Shown here: positions 43,728 through 51,926 of the stretch, piece by piece
How the letters are laid out: each line of letters opens with the position of its first letter
How positions within the stretch are numbered: the first letter of the stretch is position 1
Position numbers and translations under genes: made by a program
Source of the DNA: Segatella copri
GTDB taxonomy: Bacteria > Bacteroidota > Bacteroidia > Bacteroidales > Bacteroidaceae
DNA: 64,000 bases
Assembly: GCF_026015625.1 (NCBI RefSeq)
Contig: NZ_JAPDVG010000001.1
Location: forward strand, 2,621,001-2,685,000
Direction of reading: 5' to 3'
Notes under the pieces: generated by a model
Database searches by the model: none
What the model saw: the letters and a program-made list of their open reading frames with translations, nothing else
What the model was told of the DNA's origin: nothing

Positions 43728-46700
43728 CTACTGGTAGTCACTCGGCGAAACACCGAACTGCTTCTTGAAAGCAACAGAGAAATGAGCTGCAGTACTGAAT
43801 CCAGTCAACACAGCTATCTCTGAAATGCTATACTGACCCTCATGCAGCATCTGAGCTGCCTTGTTGAGTTTGTATTTACGGAAGAAGATGCCAGGTGTCT
43901 CGCCAGTAAGTTCTTTAATCTTATAATTAAACTTCGACGGACTGATGAACATGTCGCGGCACATGCTGTTCACATTCAGGTCTTGCTGGGCCAAGAGCTT
44001 CTCCATCATTTCATATACCTCATCCATAAACTTTCTATCCTGCGGAGAAAGCGTATCAGCTATGTTTTCTGCCAGCGAATCAGTCTTCGTACTCTCGCCC
44101 AGACGCTGACGGAGCATCTGCATGTTCTGCAACTGCGATTTGATGAGCGCTTTCAGATAAGCCGGATCAAAAGGTTTGGTGATATAAGCCACAGCCCCCA
44201 GTTTCAAGCCATCTATCTGGTTGTGTATGCTCGCCATCGCTGTAATCAGGACCACCGGAATATGGCTGAACGAGAGATTCCCCTTCAGCATCTTGCAGAA
44301 TTCCAATCCCGACATATCTCCCATGATAATATCACTCAGGATGATATCTGGCTTCACCTCTTCCAGATCCGCCAAAGCCTCTTCGGCAGAATAGCGGTTC
44401 ACCACTTCGTAATCAGGCGCAAAGAGATAGTGGAGGTAATCAGCTACATCCACATCATCATCTACAATCAGGATTCTAGGCAGATTCTTACTAGGAGCAG
44501 AAGCATTTCCAGCAAGAGAATTCTTCACTCTTCCCTCTTCACTCTTCATTTCCAGAGTTCTTCCCTCTTCATTCTCCACTTTCAACGGAATCTGCATCAC
44601 ATGCTTCTCCTGAGCAACAATCTCCACCTTATTATATATAGACTTATCGGTAGGAAGACTGAAACAGAACTCCACACCATTCCTTAGCGAGGCCTCTGAA
44701 GAAGTCTCGCTGACCGCATTCATATTTTTTACATGAATCTCTCCATGATGAAGTTCTACCAGGCGCTTCACATAATAGAGACCGATTCCGGAACCCCAGC
44801 CATACTGATGGGAATCCTGAGAAGAAGAAAGCTGATAATAACGCTTGAAAACATCCTGTATCTTATCTTCTTCCATCAGCTGTCCACTATTGAAGACCGA
44901 AACCTTCAAACTTCCTTCATCTACTGAAGCCTGGATGCGGATGATGCCGCCCGGAGCCGTATACTTGAGGGCATTGGTGAAAAGATTGCTCATGATTTTT
45001 TCCAGTTTGTCACAATCCAACCATGCACGGTAATTGCCATTCTTTACTGTCAGTTCCAGTCTGATGCCTTTTACTCTGGCAGATTCTTTAAAAGACGCTA
45101 CCTGCTGGCGCAACTCTTCAGCAGCATCCACTTCCGAAACTCTCAAGCGCAGTTCATCGGTCTCCAACTGGTTGAAGTCGAGCATCTGGTCTATCAGCCT
45201 CAACATTCTGTTCACACTCATACATACATGAATCAGGATACGGTGTACCGACTCTGGCAAGGCTTTATCGGCATTCAGCGTCATCAGAGGTCCGGCTATG
45301 ATGGTAAGCGGATTGCGGAATTCGTGAGCAATATTGGCAAAGAAACGCATATTCATCTCCTTAGCCTGCTTTTCGCGTTCCAGTTCGCGCTGCTCCTGCA
45401 AAAGCAGAAGATGATTGGTGCGAGCCCTGAGATAGAACGTGTTGAGATAAAAGAGAATACCAAGAACGATGCTGAAATAGAGCAGCCATGCTGCTGATGA
45501 CCACCAGGGAGCGTGCATAATCCTAATCTCTACCTTGCGCTCAGCCAAAGCCGGCTTGTCGGGAGATGATATGAGCCGCAGACGAAAAGTATAAGTTCCA
45601 GCCGGAAGATGGGCATAACGGGCCTCGCGACCATATGTGGGAACCTGCCAGTCTCTATCATAGCCTTCGAGCTTGTACTGGCACATCAATGCCGAGCGAC
45701 GGCTGAAGTTGGGATAATAGAAATTGAACTTCAGATCGTTCTCATCGTGAGCAAAAGTATAGCTGTGCAGATGAGCCACTTCATCAGTAACGGCAAGCAC
45801 CTTGCCATTATTCTTCGTCACTTCTACACCATAAACCGACAGCATCTCGCTGGCATGAATGCCGGCCTGAGTGTTCAGGAAGTTAGTCTGCATCGCCTTA
45901 GGCGGCATGAACTTGCAGCCGTCAGAACTGCCCAACACCACATCGCCCGAAGGAGAAATACAGGCAGAGTTGCTGAAATACTGCCAGTCGTCTAGATCCT
46001 GGCTGGCAGACAGGAGGCTGTTCATCTGAAACTGCTTTCTCTCAAAGGTTACGAAGAAAGCATCACGTATGGTGGTTACCCAAACCTGTCGTTTCGTATC
46101 TTCAACCAGAGCCTGAATATGGGCATCATTCAAGATATTGATACGGCGCATGTGCGTTTTTTCCTTATTCATTAAATAAAGACCATCCCGCTTGGTTCCC
46201 AGCCAAACGAATCCATAGGAATCCTGTTTCACAAACGCCGGATCCAGACTGCCCTCCTGAGGCATACCTGCAACTTTCATCTCGCGTATCTTTCCGGTAT
46301 CAGGAGATAGAATCGCCAAATGCATGCCCGACATAAAGAGCAGAATATTCCCATCGCTCAGTTTAGCCAGTTTGGTTTCATAATTAAAATACGGACTTGG
46401 AATACGGATGATTTCCGGTTGCGGTTTACCAAATTCAAAACGCAAAAGACGCCCCTTTTCACTACTTACATACAGATGATTTCCCGCCTTTAAACCCTGT
46501 CCTAAAACTGACTTGAACAAAGGTGATTTAGCAAGCACTCCGATGCGTTCGTTGTTTATACGGCAAGATAACACCTGATGTTCACTCACTAGCCAGAGAT
46601 GTTCATCATCATAGCCCACCATATTATTCAGGTTGACCTGATGGGGCTTTGGCAAAGAATCGAATAAATCCCTAAACAACGTCTGTTCCAACCGGCTATT

Positions 46701-47507
46701 CTTCTCATCATAAGCAAAAACACGAAGGGCTGTACCAGCCAGCACATGTCTGCCCACAGTAGCCATCGTGAGAATAGAGATGCCCTTGGTTTTATCAGAT
46801 AAGGCATTGGCATTTGCTTTTTTATAAGCGATACGGTTTTGCGAAATAATCTGTACACCGGCGTTGCGGTAACCTACCCACAGATTGCCGCCCAAATCGC
46901 AGAATGTAGCCGTTACCACTTCCGCCGGTTTACGAAGGATGGAAAGATCGGCAGGCAGAGGAGCCTGCAGATTGTTGGGCTGGATAGAATGAGAGGAAGG
47001 CGTTATCTTTTCATCACCGCCGATGCGGTAAGTCTGATTGCCATCGCTCACCAATATCGCCAGGGAATCATGTTTCTCAGGTGAATCTTCTATGGCGATG
47101 ATGTTGTGATGATGAGCGGGAAGAGCTACGCGATGAAAGCGGTAAGCCCCAACATACCGGGCAAGTCCGTTCTGCGTTCCTACCCACATTCTGCCCTTGC
47201 GGTCAAGATGAAGCACGTTGATATAATCATCAGGCAAGGCGGCAGTATCTTTCACATCATAACCAAACTGTATATAACTTTTCCCGTCATATACATTAAG
47301 TCCTGCCGAAGTACCGATCCACATCAGTTCCCGTCTGTCTCTAGCGAAAGACGTAACGCTCTGCGAAGAGAGCATCATATCTCTCACAGTCTGCTTACCT
47401 TTTTCCTGTAGCACCTTGAGGGTGGCTCTTCTGCCAGGGTTAAAGCAATAAATGGCAGCCAACAGGCAGAACATCGCTGCGAGTATGGTAATGACGGCTT
47501 TCTTCAT
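43728..47507 (-). CDS. Hybrid two-component system regulator (sensor kinase + AraC output)
   Basis: A 1259-residue one-protein signalling system that senses a sugar in the periplasm and activates glycan-use genes. Order: membrane anchor/signal (MKKAVITILAAMFCLLAAIYCF), two-propeller sensor (~40-560, repeats such as LMWIGTSAGLNVYDG, VWLGTKRDGLYLMN), Y_Y_Y domain (~590-665), membrane helix (~675-700), HisKA with H728 in IAHEFRNPLT, HATPase (NALKYTAPGG, GSGIGLYYVKRL), receiver with D1059 in ILSDIIMGDMSG, and a C-terminal AraC HTH (ISEIAVLTGFSTAAHFSVAFKKQFGVSPSDY). The linker 977-998 is coded by a dispersed repeat. Nearest candidate targets are GH97 and GH127. Confidence 0.95.
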   Translation of the reverse strand: MKKAVITILAAMFCLLAAIYCFNPGRRATLKVLQEKGKQTVRDMMLSSQSVTSFARDRRELMWIGTSAGLNVYDGKSYIQFGYDVKDTAALPDDYINVLHLDRKGRMWVGTQNGLARYVGAYRFHRVALPAHHHNIIAIEDSPEKHDSLAILVSDGNQTYRIGGDEKITPSSHSIQPNNLQAPLPADLSILRKPAEVVTATFCDLGGNLWVGYRNAGVQIISQNRIAYKKANANALSDKTKGISILTMATVGRHVLAGTALRVFAYDEKNSRLEQTLFRDLFDSLPKPHQVNLNNMVGYDDEHLWLVSEHQVLSCRINNERIGVLAKSPLFKSVLGQGLKAGNHLYVSSEKGRLLRFEFGKPQPEIIRIPSPYFNYETKLAKLSDGNILLFMSGMHLAILSPDTGKIREMKVAGMPQEGSLDPAFVKQDSYGFVWLGTKRDGLYLMNKEKTHMRRINILNDAHIQALVEDTKRQVWVTTIRDAFFVTFERKQFQMNSLLSASQDLDDWQYFSNSACISPSGDVVLGSSDGCKFMPPKAMQTNFLNTQAGIHASEMLSVYGVEVTKNNGKVLAVTDEVAHLHSYTFAHDENDLKFNFYYPNFSRRSALMCQYKLEGYDRDWQVPTYGREARYAHLPAGTYTFRLRLISSPDKPALAERKVEIRIMHAPWWSSAAWLLYFSIVLGILFYLNTFYLRARTNHLLLLQEQRELEREKQAKEMNMRFFANIAHEFRNPLTIIAGPLMTLNADKALPESVHRILIHVCMSVNRMLRLIDQMLDFNQLETDELRLRVSEVDAAEELRQQVASFKESARVKGIRLELTVKNGNYRAWLDCDKLEKIMSNLFTNALKYTAPGGIIRIQASVDEGSLKVSVFNSGQLMEEDKIQDVFKRYYQLSSSQDSHQYGWGSGIGLYYVKRLVELHHGEIHVKNMNAVSETSSEASLRNGVEFCFSLPTDKSIYNKVEIVAQEKHVMQIPLKVENEEGRTLEMKSEEGRVKNSLAGNASAPSKNLPRILIVDDDVDVADYLHYLFAPDYEVVNRYSAEEALADLEEVKPDIILSDIIMGDMSGLEFCKMLKGNLSFSHIPVVLITAMASIHNQIDGLKLGAVAYITKPFDPAYLKALIKSQLQNMQMLRQRLGESTKTDSLAENIADTLSPQDRKFMDEVYEMMEKLLAQQDLNVNSMCRDMFISPSKFNYKIKELTGETPGIFFRKYKLNKAAQMLHEGQYSISEIAVLTGFSTAAHFSVAFKKQFGVSPSDYQ
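44514..44580 (-). repeat. CTCTTC-type repeat inside the regulator gene
   Basis: The plus strand has CTTCACTCTTCCCTCTTCAC and, after a short gap, TTCTTCCCTCTTCATTCTCC, similar to the ACTCTTCACC units of the 34.8-35.1 kb palindrome. In frame it gives the linker NEEGRTLEMKSEEGRVKN between the kinase and receiver domains. Confidence 0.55.
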
Positions 47508-47568
47508 GATGGGTTCTTTTGTTGATTTATATAAAGTTCATATTGCCCTTCATCAGACCAATATGCCG

Positions 47569-47576
47569 CAAAGATA
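47569..47576 (-). promoter_or_regulatory. -7 box of the hybrid regulator gene
   Basis: The minus strand reads TATCTTTGC, matching TAnnTTTG, about 60 bp before the start. Confidence 0.6.
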
Positions 47577-47681
47577 ATGCAAATGAGCGCAATGAAAGCT
47601 TGCTTTCAAATTGCCGAGTGCAGCTTATCTTATGCAAAGTTAAGCAATATTATCGAATAAACAAAAATTAAACCGAATTAT

Positions 47682-47712
47682 TTTGTATTTTCTTCAAATA
47701 ATAGTAACTTTG
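47682..47712 (+). promoter_or_regulatory. Promoter of the threonine dehydratase gene
   Basis: TTTG at 47682-47685, 19 bp, TAACTTTG at 47705-47712. Confidence 0.75.
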
Positions 47713-47743
47713 CACGAAATAAACTATACACATATCAGCAGTT

Positions 47744-48943
47744 ATGTTACAACTTGACAATTTCTATAAGGCTCGCTTCGTGCTGAGCAAGGTAATAAGA
47801 AAGACTGAGCTGGTTCACACGCCAAGAATCAACCCAGAGAGTGATGTTTATTTGAAACCAGAGTGCCTGCAGAAGACCGGTTCGTTCAAGATTCGCGGTG
47901 CTTACTATAAGATTTCACAACTCACCGATGAAGAAAAGGCGAAGGGTGTGATAGCCTGTTCTGCGGGCAACCATGCACAGGGTGTAGCTCTCGGTGCCAC
48001 CGCCATGGGAGTGAAGAGTCTTATCTGTCTGCCAGAGGGTGCTCCTATCTCTAAGGTAGAAGCAACCAAGCGACTGGGTGCTGAAGTCTGTCTGGTACCT
48101 GGCGTTTACGATGATGCCTACCAGAAGGCGCTGGAACTGAGAGATGAGCATGGCTACACCTTCGTTCATCCTTTCGATGATGAGAATGTCATCGCCGGGC
48201 AGGGCACCATCGGTCTGGAGATTCTCGACCAGTTGCCAGATGTAGAAGCTGTCGTCGTTCCTGTAGGTGGCGGCGGACTTATCTCTGGTGTAGCCTTTGC
48301 CATCAAGTCGCTGAATCCTAACGTCAAGGTATATGGCGTTCAGGCAGAAGGAGCAGCAAGTATGGTCCAGAGTCTGCACGATCACAAACAGGAGAAGTTG
48401 CCTTCTGTAGCGACCGTAGCCGATGGTATTGCCGTAAAGGAACCGGGCAAGATTACTTTTGAAACCTGCTCCAACTATGTTGACGAAATAGTAACCGTGA
48501 GCGAGGATGAGATCTGTGCAGCCATTCTGAAACTCATAGAGAGTGAGAAGATGGTAGCCGAAGGTGCCGGTGCGGCCAGTGTGGCAGCAGTAATGTACAA
48601 CAAGGTTCCGGTGAAGGGCAAGAAAACCATCTGCGTGGTAAGCGGCGGTAACATCGACGTAACCATCCTGAACCGCGTCATCACCCGTGGTCTTGCCAAG
48701 AGTGGCCGTCTCTGTACCATCGAGATGGAACTGGATGACAAACCGGGCGAATTGGTAGAGGTCTGCTCTGTCATCGCCGGATTGGGCGGTAATATCACCG
48801 GTGTTCACCACGACCGTTCTGCCAACCGCAACAAGGTGAATGCCTGCGTGCTCCGCCTCACCATGGAGACTCGCGACGAGGAACACGTAAAAGAAATCAA
48901 GGAGGCTTTGGAATCAAAGGGATTCCATCTCTGGATAGTATAA
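47744..48943 (+). CDS. ilvA: Threonine ammonia-lyase (threonine dehydratase)
   Basis: A 399-residue pyridoxal-phosphate enzyme that turns threonine into 2-oxobutanoate and ammonia, the first step toward isoleucine. The Schiff-base lysine is K49 in TGSFKIRGAYYK. The phosphate-binding loop is VPVGGGGLISG, and SAGNHAQGVA is a further hallmark. The last ~80 residues (CTIEMELDDKPGELVEVCSVIAGLGGNITGVHHDR) form one ACT regulatory domain. That length and single ACT domain match the short IlvA/TdcB-like type of Bacteroidales. A RidA gene follows 86 bp downstream, which fits: RidA removes the reactive 2-aminoacrylate or iminobutyrate made by this enzyme. Confidence 0.94.
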   Translation: MLQLDNFYKARFVLSKVIRKTELVHTPRINPESDVYLKPECLQKTGSFKIRGAYYKISQLTDEEKAKGVIACSAGNHAQGVALGATAMGVKSLICLPEGAPISKVEATKRLGAEVCLVPGVYDDAYQKALELRDEHGYTFVHPFDDENVIAGQGTIGLEILDQLPDVEAVVVPVGGGGLISGVAFAIKSLNPNVKVYGVQAEGAASMVQSLHDHKQEKLPSVATVADGIAVKEPGKITFETCSNYVDEIVTVSEDEICAAILKLIESEKMVAEGAGAASVAAVMYNKVPVKGKKTICVVSGGNIDVTILNRVITRGLAKSGRLCTIEMELDDKPGELVEVCSVIAGLGGNITGVHHDRSANRNKVNACVLRLTMETRDEEHVKEIKEALESKGFHLWIV

Positions 48944-49020
48944 TATTTAATGTTGAATGGTTAGTGTTCAATGTTTAGTGTTAAGTGTTAAGTGTTAAAT
49001 TATAAATTGTAAATTATAAA
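48944..49020 (+). repeat. AGTGTTAAG tandem repeats between ilvA and ridA
   Basis: The gap has degenerate units AGTGTTCAATG, AGTGTTAAG, TGTTAAGTGTTAAATTATAAATT and TATAAATTGTAAATTATAAATT. Low-complexity repeats of this style recur in other gaps of the window. No terminator or -7 box is obvious, so ridA is probably co-transcribed with ilvA. Confidence 0.6.
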
Positions 49021-49029
49021 TTGAAGATT

Positions 49030-49404
49030 ATGAACGCAATTCACACAGACAATGCGCCTGCAGCTATCGGTCCATATAGCCAGGCTATCGAAGTAAATGG
49101 TTTTGTTTTTGCATCTGGTCAGATTCCTATCGACCCTGCAACAGGCAATTTCGTAGAAGGTGGCATCAAGGAGCAGACTCGCCAGAGCCTCACCAACGCC
49201 CAGAACATCCTGAAGGCAGCAGGTACCGACCTTTCTCATGTGGTTAAGACTACAGTTTATCTGAACAGCATGGACGATTTCGCAGCCATGAACGAGGTTT
49301 ATGCCGAGTTCTTCAGCCAGCCATATCCAGCCCGTTCTGCCGTAGCTGTAGAGAAGTTGCCAAAGGGCGCCCTCGTAGAGGTTGAGGTTTTGGCAGCCAA
49401 GTAA
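49030..49404 (+). CDS. ridA: RidA family imine/enamine deaminase
   Basis: A 124-residue trimeric protein that hydrolyses reactive 2-iminobutanoate and 2-aminoacrylate released by PLP enzymes. Seen: IHTDNAPAAIGPYSQAIEVNGFVFASGQIP, EQTRQSLTNAQNILKAAGTD, VVKTTVYLNSMDDF, and the active-site region YPARSAVAVEKLPKGALVEVEVLA with the conserved arginine. The ATG at 49030 is used; an upstream in-frame TTG at 49021 is less likely. The neighbour ilvA is the enzyme whose product it detoxifies. Confidence 0.94.
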   Translation: MNAIHTDNAPAAIGPYSQAIEVNGFVFASGQIPIDPATGNFVEGGIKEQTRQSLTNAQNILKAAGTDLSHVVKTTVYLNSMDDFAAMNEVYAEFFSQPYPARSAVAVEKLPKGALVEVEVLAAK

Positions 49405-49457
49405 TTCTTCCTTTTTTCTATCAGGAAGTAAACATTCAAGGTGAAAATATTCTTTAG

Positions 49458-50234
49458 ATGGTATCAAGCATTACATTAAAGAATCTGATTATAGGCTATC
49501 GTTCGAAGCACCAGCTCCGGGCGATAGCCTCACCTGTTCATGCCTCGCTCCAAGCCGGTGAACTGACCTGTCTCATCGGAGCCAACGGAGTGGGCAAATC
49601 TACCTTACTCAGAACTTTAGCCGGATTTCAGCCAGCGCTTGATGGCGAAATCCTGATTCAGGACAAATCTCTTTCTGATTTCTCTGCCCAGGAACTCGCC
49701 AGAGAAATCAGCATCGTTCTCACATCGAAGACAGACCATGCCCAGCTCTCAGCAGAAGAGATTGTTGGCATAGGCCGTTCTCCCTATACCGGTTTCTGGG
49801 GCACATTATCAGCTGCCGATAAGCAGATTGTAGCCTCTGCACTTCAGGAAACGGGCATTCAGCATCTTGCCCAGAGAAACATCAGCGAACTGAGCGATGG
49901 TGAGCGCCAGAAGGTAATGATAGCCAAAGCCTTGGCGCAGCAAACCCGCATCATCATCCTGGACGAGCCAACCGCTTTCCTCGATTTCCCCAGCAAGATA
50001 GAAACCCTACAGATGCTCCGCCGTCTGGCGCACGAACAGCATAAATCCATATTACTGTCAACCCATGATGTAGAGTTGGCGCTCCAGCTCTCCGATCATC
50101 TCTGGCTGATGGAAGAAAGCCGTTTCTCTATCGGCACTTCTAAAGAACTGGCTGCCGATGGTTCCTTATCCAGATTCATCAATCGTGACGGCATCCGATT
50201 CAACAAGGATTCCCTCCGCATCGAAATCAAATGA
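49458..50234 (+). CDS. ABC transporter ATPase, FecE/BtuD type, without adjacent permease
   Basis: A 258-residue ATP-binding subunit of the iron-siderophore/vitamin B12 importer type. Walker A is LIGANGVGKSTLLRT (~residue 40), Q-loop about VLTSKTDHAQLS, signature LSDGERQKVMIAKALAQQ, Walker B IIILDEPTAFLDFPS, H-loop LLSTHDVELALQLSD. Usually such genes sit after a binding-protein and a FecCD permease gene; none are in this window. It may pair with permeases encoded elsewhere. It starts 53 bp after ridA and is followed by an 820-bp non-coding stretch. Confidence 0.9.
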   Translation: MVSSITLKNLIIGYRSKHQLRAIASPVHASLQAGELTCLIGANGVGKSTLLRTLAGFQPALDGEILIQDKSLSDFSAQELAREISIVLTSKTDHAQLSAEEIVGIGRSPYTGFWGTLSAADKQIVASALQETGIQHLAQRNISELSDGERQKVMIAKALAQQTRIIILDEPTAFLDFPSKIETLQMLRRLAHEQHKSILLSTHDVELALQLSDHLWLMEESRFSIGTSKELAADGSLSRFINRDGIRFNKDSLRIEIK

Positions 50235-50287
50235 GTTTTCGTAATTGATTTTTTCTATGGTTGCACGCAAGCACATGAAGAAAAATT

Positions 50288-50573
50288 CTCAAGTGGCTCA
50301 GTTTGCTAACTCAAGTGGCTCAATCTGCTAACTCAAGTAGCTCAATCAGCTAACTCAAGTAGCTCAGTCAGCGAGTTCAGACGTCTCAGTTAGCTGATGC
50401 AGACGTCTCGATAAGCTTACAGATACGGCTCTGTTAGCCTACGCAGCCATATCTGTAACCCGATGCAGTCATATTCGTAACCCAGCGCAGCCATATTCGT
50501 AACCCAGTGCAACCATATTCGTAACCCAATGCAGCCATATTCGTAACCCAACGCAGCCATATTCGTGAATAAG
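50288..50573. repeat. Thirteen-unit tandem array with an exact 22-bp period
   Basis: Thirteen consecutive units of exactly 22 bp run without gaps. Early units carry CTCAAGTGGCTCA, middle ones CAGACGTCTCA, and late ones GCAGCCATATTCGTAACCCA; neighbours are most alike, so the array drifts gradually. Positions 3-4 (CA) and the central TC/CT are the most conserved. 22 is not a multiple of three and all frames contain stops, so it is non-coding. No unique spacers, so not CRISPR. Confidence 0.9.
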
Positions 50574-50649
50574 TTTTAGATAATTATCTATCATCCATCA
50601 CGATTTACATACACCACGCACATTAATACACTAATATACAGATACTTAA

Positions 50650-50694
50650 ATAGCGTGACAGATACTCCGAAAACGGGAATATCCATCACGCTAT
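50650..50694. repeat. 45-nt symmetrical hairpin
   Basis: ATAGCGTGA (50650-50658) pairs with TCACGCTAT (50686-50694); inside, GATA/TATC and TCCG/CGGGA-type pairs surround an AAAA loop. It is nearly fully paired. No T-run follows, so it is not a simple terminator. It lies between the 22-bp array and the ATPase remnant. Confidence 0.65.
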
Positions 50695-50809
50695 ACAGGA
50701 GAGATAATTACCTCATTATCAAACGTTTAAAGATTTAAAAAGAGGAAACGTGTAAAATCTAGCACTTTGAAAGCTAGGATACGTGCAACAACAAGAATAC
50801 CAGGAAGTT

Positions 50810-50991
50810 ATAAGACGTAAAATCTATAGTCAATTATTAAGATGGAAATCAGACGATAATGGGCAGAACGCATTACTCATTGATGGGGCACGACGTATTA
50901 CCTATCGACTCCTTACGTCATTCACACCTCAGACTTAGCGGAAAAAGATGGGATAGTATATCTGCCACTCTATATGACACCCCTGCTATAA
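50810..50991 (+). pseudogene. Deletion remnant of a DUF4143-type AAA ATPase gene
   Basis: In one frame 50810-50899 encodes RRKIYSQLLRWK and then NALLIDGARRI, which is the N-terminus of AAA_14/DUF4143 ATPases up to the Walker A glycines (expected GARRIGKS). In another frame 50899-50991 encodes YVIHTSDLAEKDGIVYLPLY and then MTPLL-stop, the typical C-terminus. So ~1 kb of the middle is gone and the two ends are joined out of frame. The expected start codon reads ATA. It cannot make an ATPase. A terminator follows at 51005. Confidence 0.75.
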
Positions 50992-51004
50992 ACAAGAACT
51001 AGAA

Positions 51005-51045
51005 GAGGGCGTGCAAAGACAATATCTTGCACACCCTCTTTTTTT
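51005..51045 (+). terminator. Rho-independent terminator after the ATPase remnant
   Basis: GAGGG-C-GTGCAA pairs with TTGCAC-A-CCCTC, followed by seven T on the plus strand. It would stop plus-strand transcription before the convergent LytTR gene. Confidence 0.85.
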
Positions 51046-51053
51046 CCATATCC

Positions 51054-51893
51054 CTACAATATCTCCAACTGATCCTTTACCGCCTTATAGCAGCGGCGGG
51101 AAACCGTGATTTCCTCATGGTCGAAGGGAGGAGAAAAAATGCAGCGGAGCGTATAGTTCTCAATGCAGAGAAGATAATCGAGATTGATGATGCAATCCTG
51201 ACGAACCTGAGCCAGAGAAGGCGACATGGAAAGGATGGTCTTTGCCGTGACCTGCCTCTTCAATTTATAAACCTGCCCATTCGACAACTTCAACTGCCAA
51301 AGATGAGTAGCCTCATCAAAAGTGCAACTGAACACATCATCGGGCTTCAACATCAATAAACCCGAAATGGTCTGAATGGCAAGACGCTTGGCTGCTGTTC
51401 CCAGCATCCCATTCATTCCCGAAAAATCCTGAGCCTTCTGAGAAGCCAAGACTGATTCAGAAGAACAGGAAGAGGACTCTGGAACGGAAGAAGCATCTTC
51501 ATCCACATCATCTCCATCTTTCATTTTCTGCCGGATTCGGTCTACCACCAGTTCAAACTCATCCTGCTGATAAGGTTTCAACAGAAAATCGAAGGCAGAG
51601 GCTCTGAGCGCATCAATCATATACTTATCAAAGGCGCTGTAAAATACTACGATAAGTTCCATCGGAATTTCATCTCTCAAAGATTGCAACACCTCAAAAC
51701 CCGTCTGTCCAGGCATTTCAACATCGATGAACAGTACATCGGGCTGTATGCTCATCACCAGATTCTTTGCCGATACCGCCGAAGAGGATGTGGCAATCAC
51801 CTCAAAATCTTCCAGAGTTGCCAAATCATCCTGTAACCTGTGGATGCTCTGTGGTTCATCGTCCACAATCACAACCTTAATTCTATCTTGCAT
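51054..51893 (-). CDS. LytTR-family response regulator
   Basis: A 279-residue response regulator. The receiver domain (~1-120) has the acidic pocket VVIVDDEPQS and phosphoacceptor in VLFIDVEMPGQTG, with the conserved lysine in FLLKPYQQDEF. A serine-rich acidic linker (~125-165) follows, then a LytTR DNA-binding domain (~170-279, LKPDDVFSCTFDEATHLWQLKLSNGQVYKLKRQVTAKTIL...VRQDCIINLDYLLCIENYTLRCIFSPPFDHEEITVSRRCYKAVKDQLEIL). It starts 33 bp after the partner sensor kinase gene; the two are certain to form one unit. The target genes cannot be named. Confidence 0.94.
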   Translation of the reverse strand: MQDRIKVVIVDDEPQSIHRLQDDLATLEDFEVIATSSSAVSAKNLVMSIQPDVLFIDVEMPGQTGFEVLQSLRDEIPMELIVVFYSAFDKYMIDALRASAFDFLLKPYQQDEFELVVDRIRQKMKDGDDVDEDASSVPESSSCSSESVLASQKAQDFSGMNGMLGTAAKRLAIQTISGLLMLKPDDVFSCTFDEATHLWQLKLSNGQVYKLKRQVTAKTILSMSPSLAQVRQDCIINLDYLLCIENYTLRCIFSPPFDHEEITVSRRCYKAVKDQLEIL

Positions 51894-51926
51894 GTTATTT
51901 CGTTTTAAATTCTTATGAAAAGTTTC

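Noticed and set aside
50288..50573. Possible CRISPR array
   Set aside because: Units follow one another without unique spacers, the period is only 22 bp, and no cas gene is present.
50235..51053. tmRNA, RNase P RNA or 6S RNA in the long gap
   Set aside because: None of the conserved signature parts of these RNAs could be found; an ATPase remnant explains much of the 3' half.
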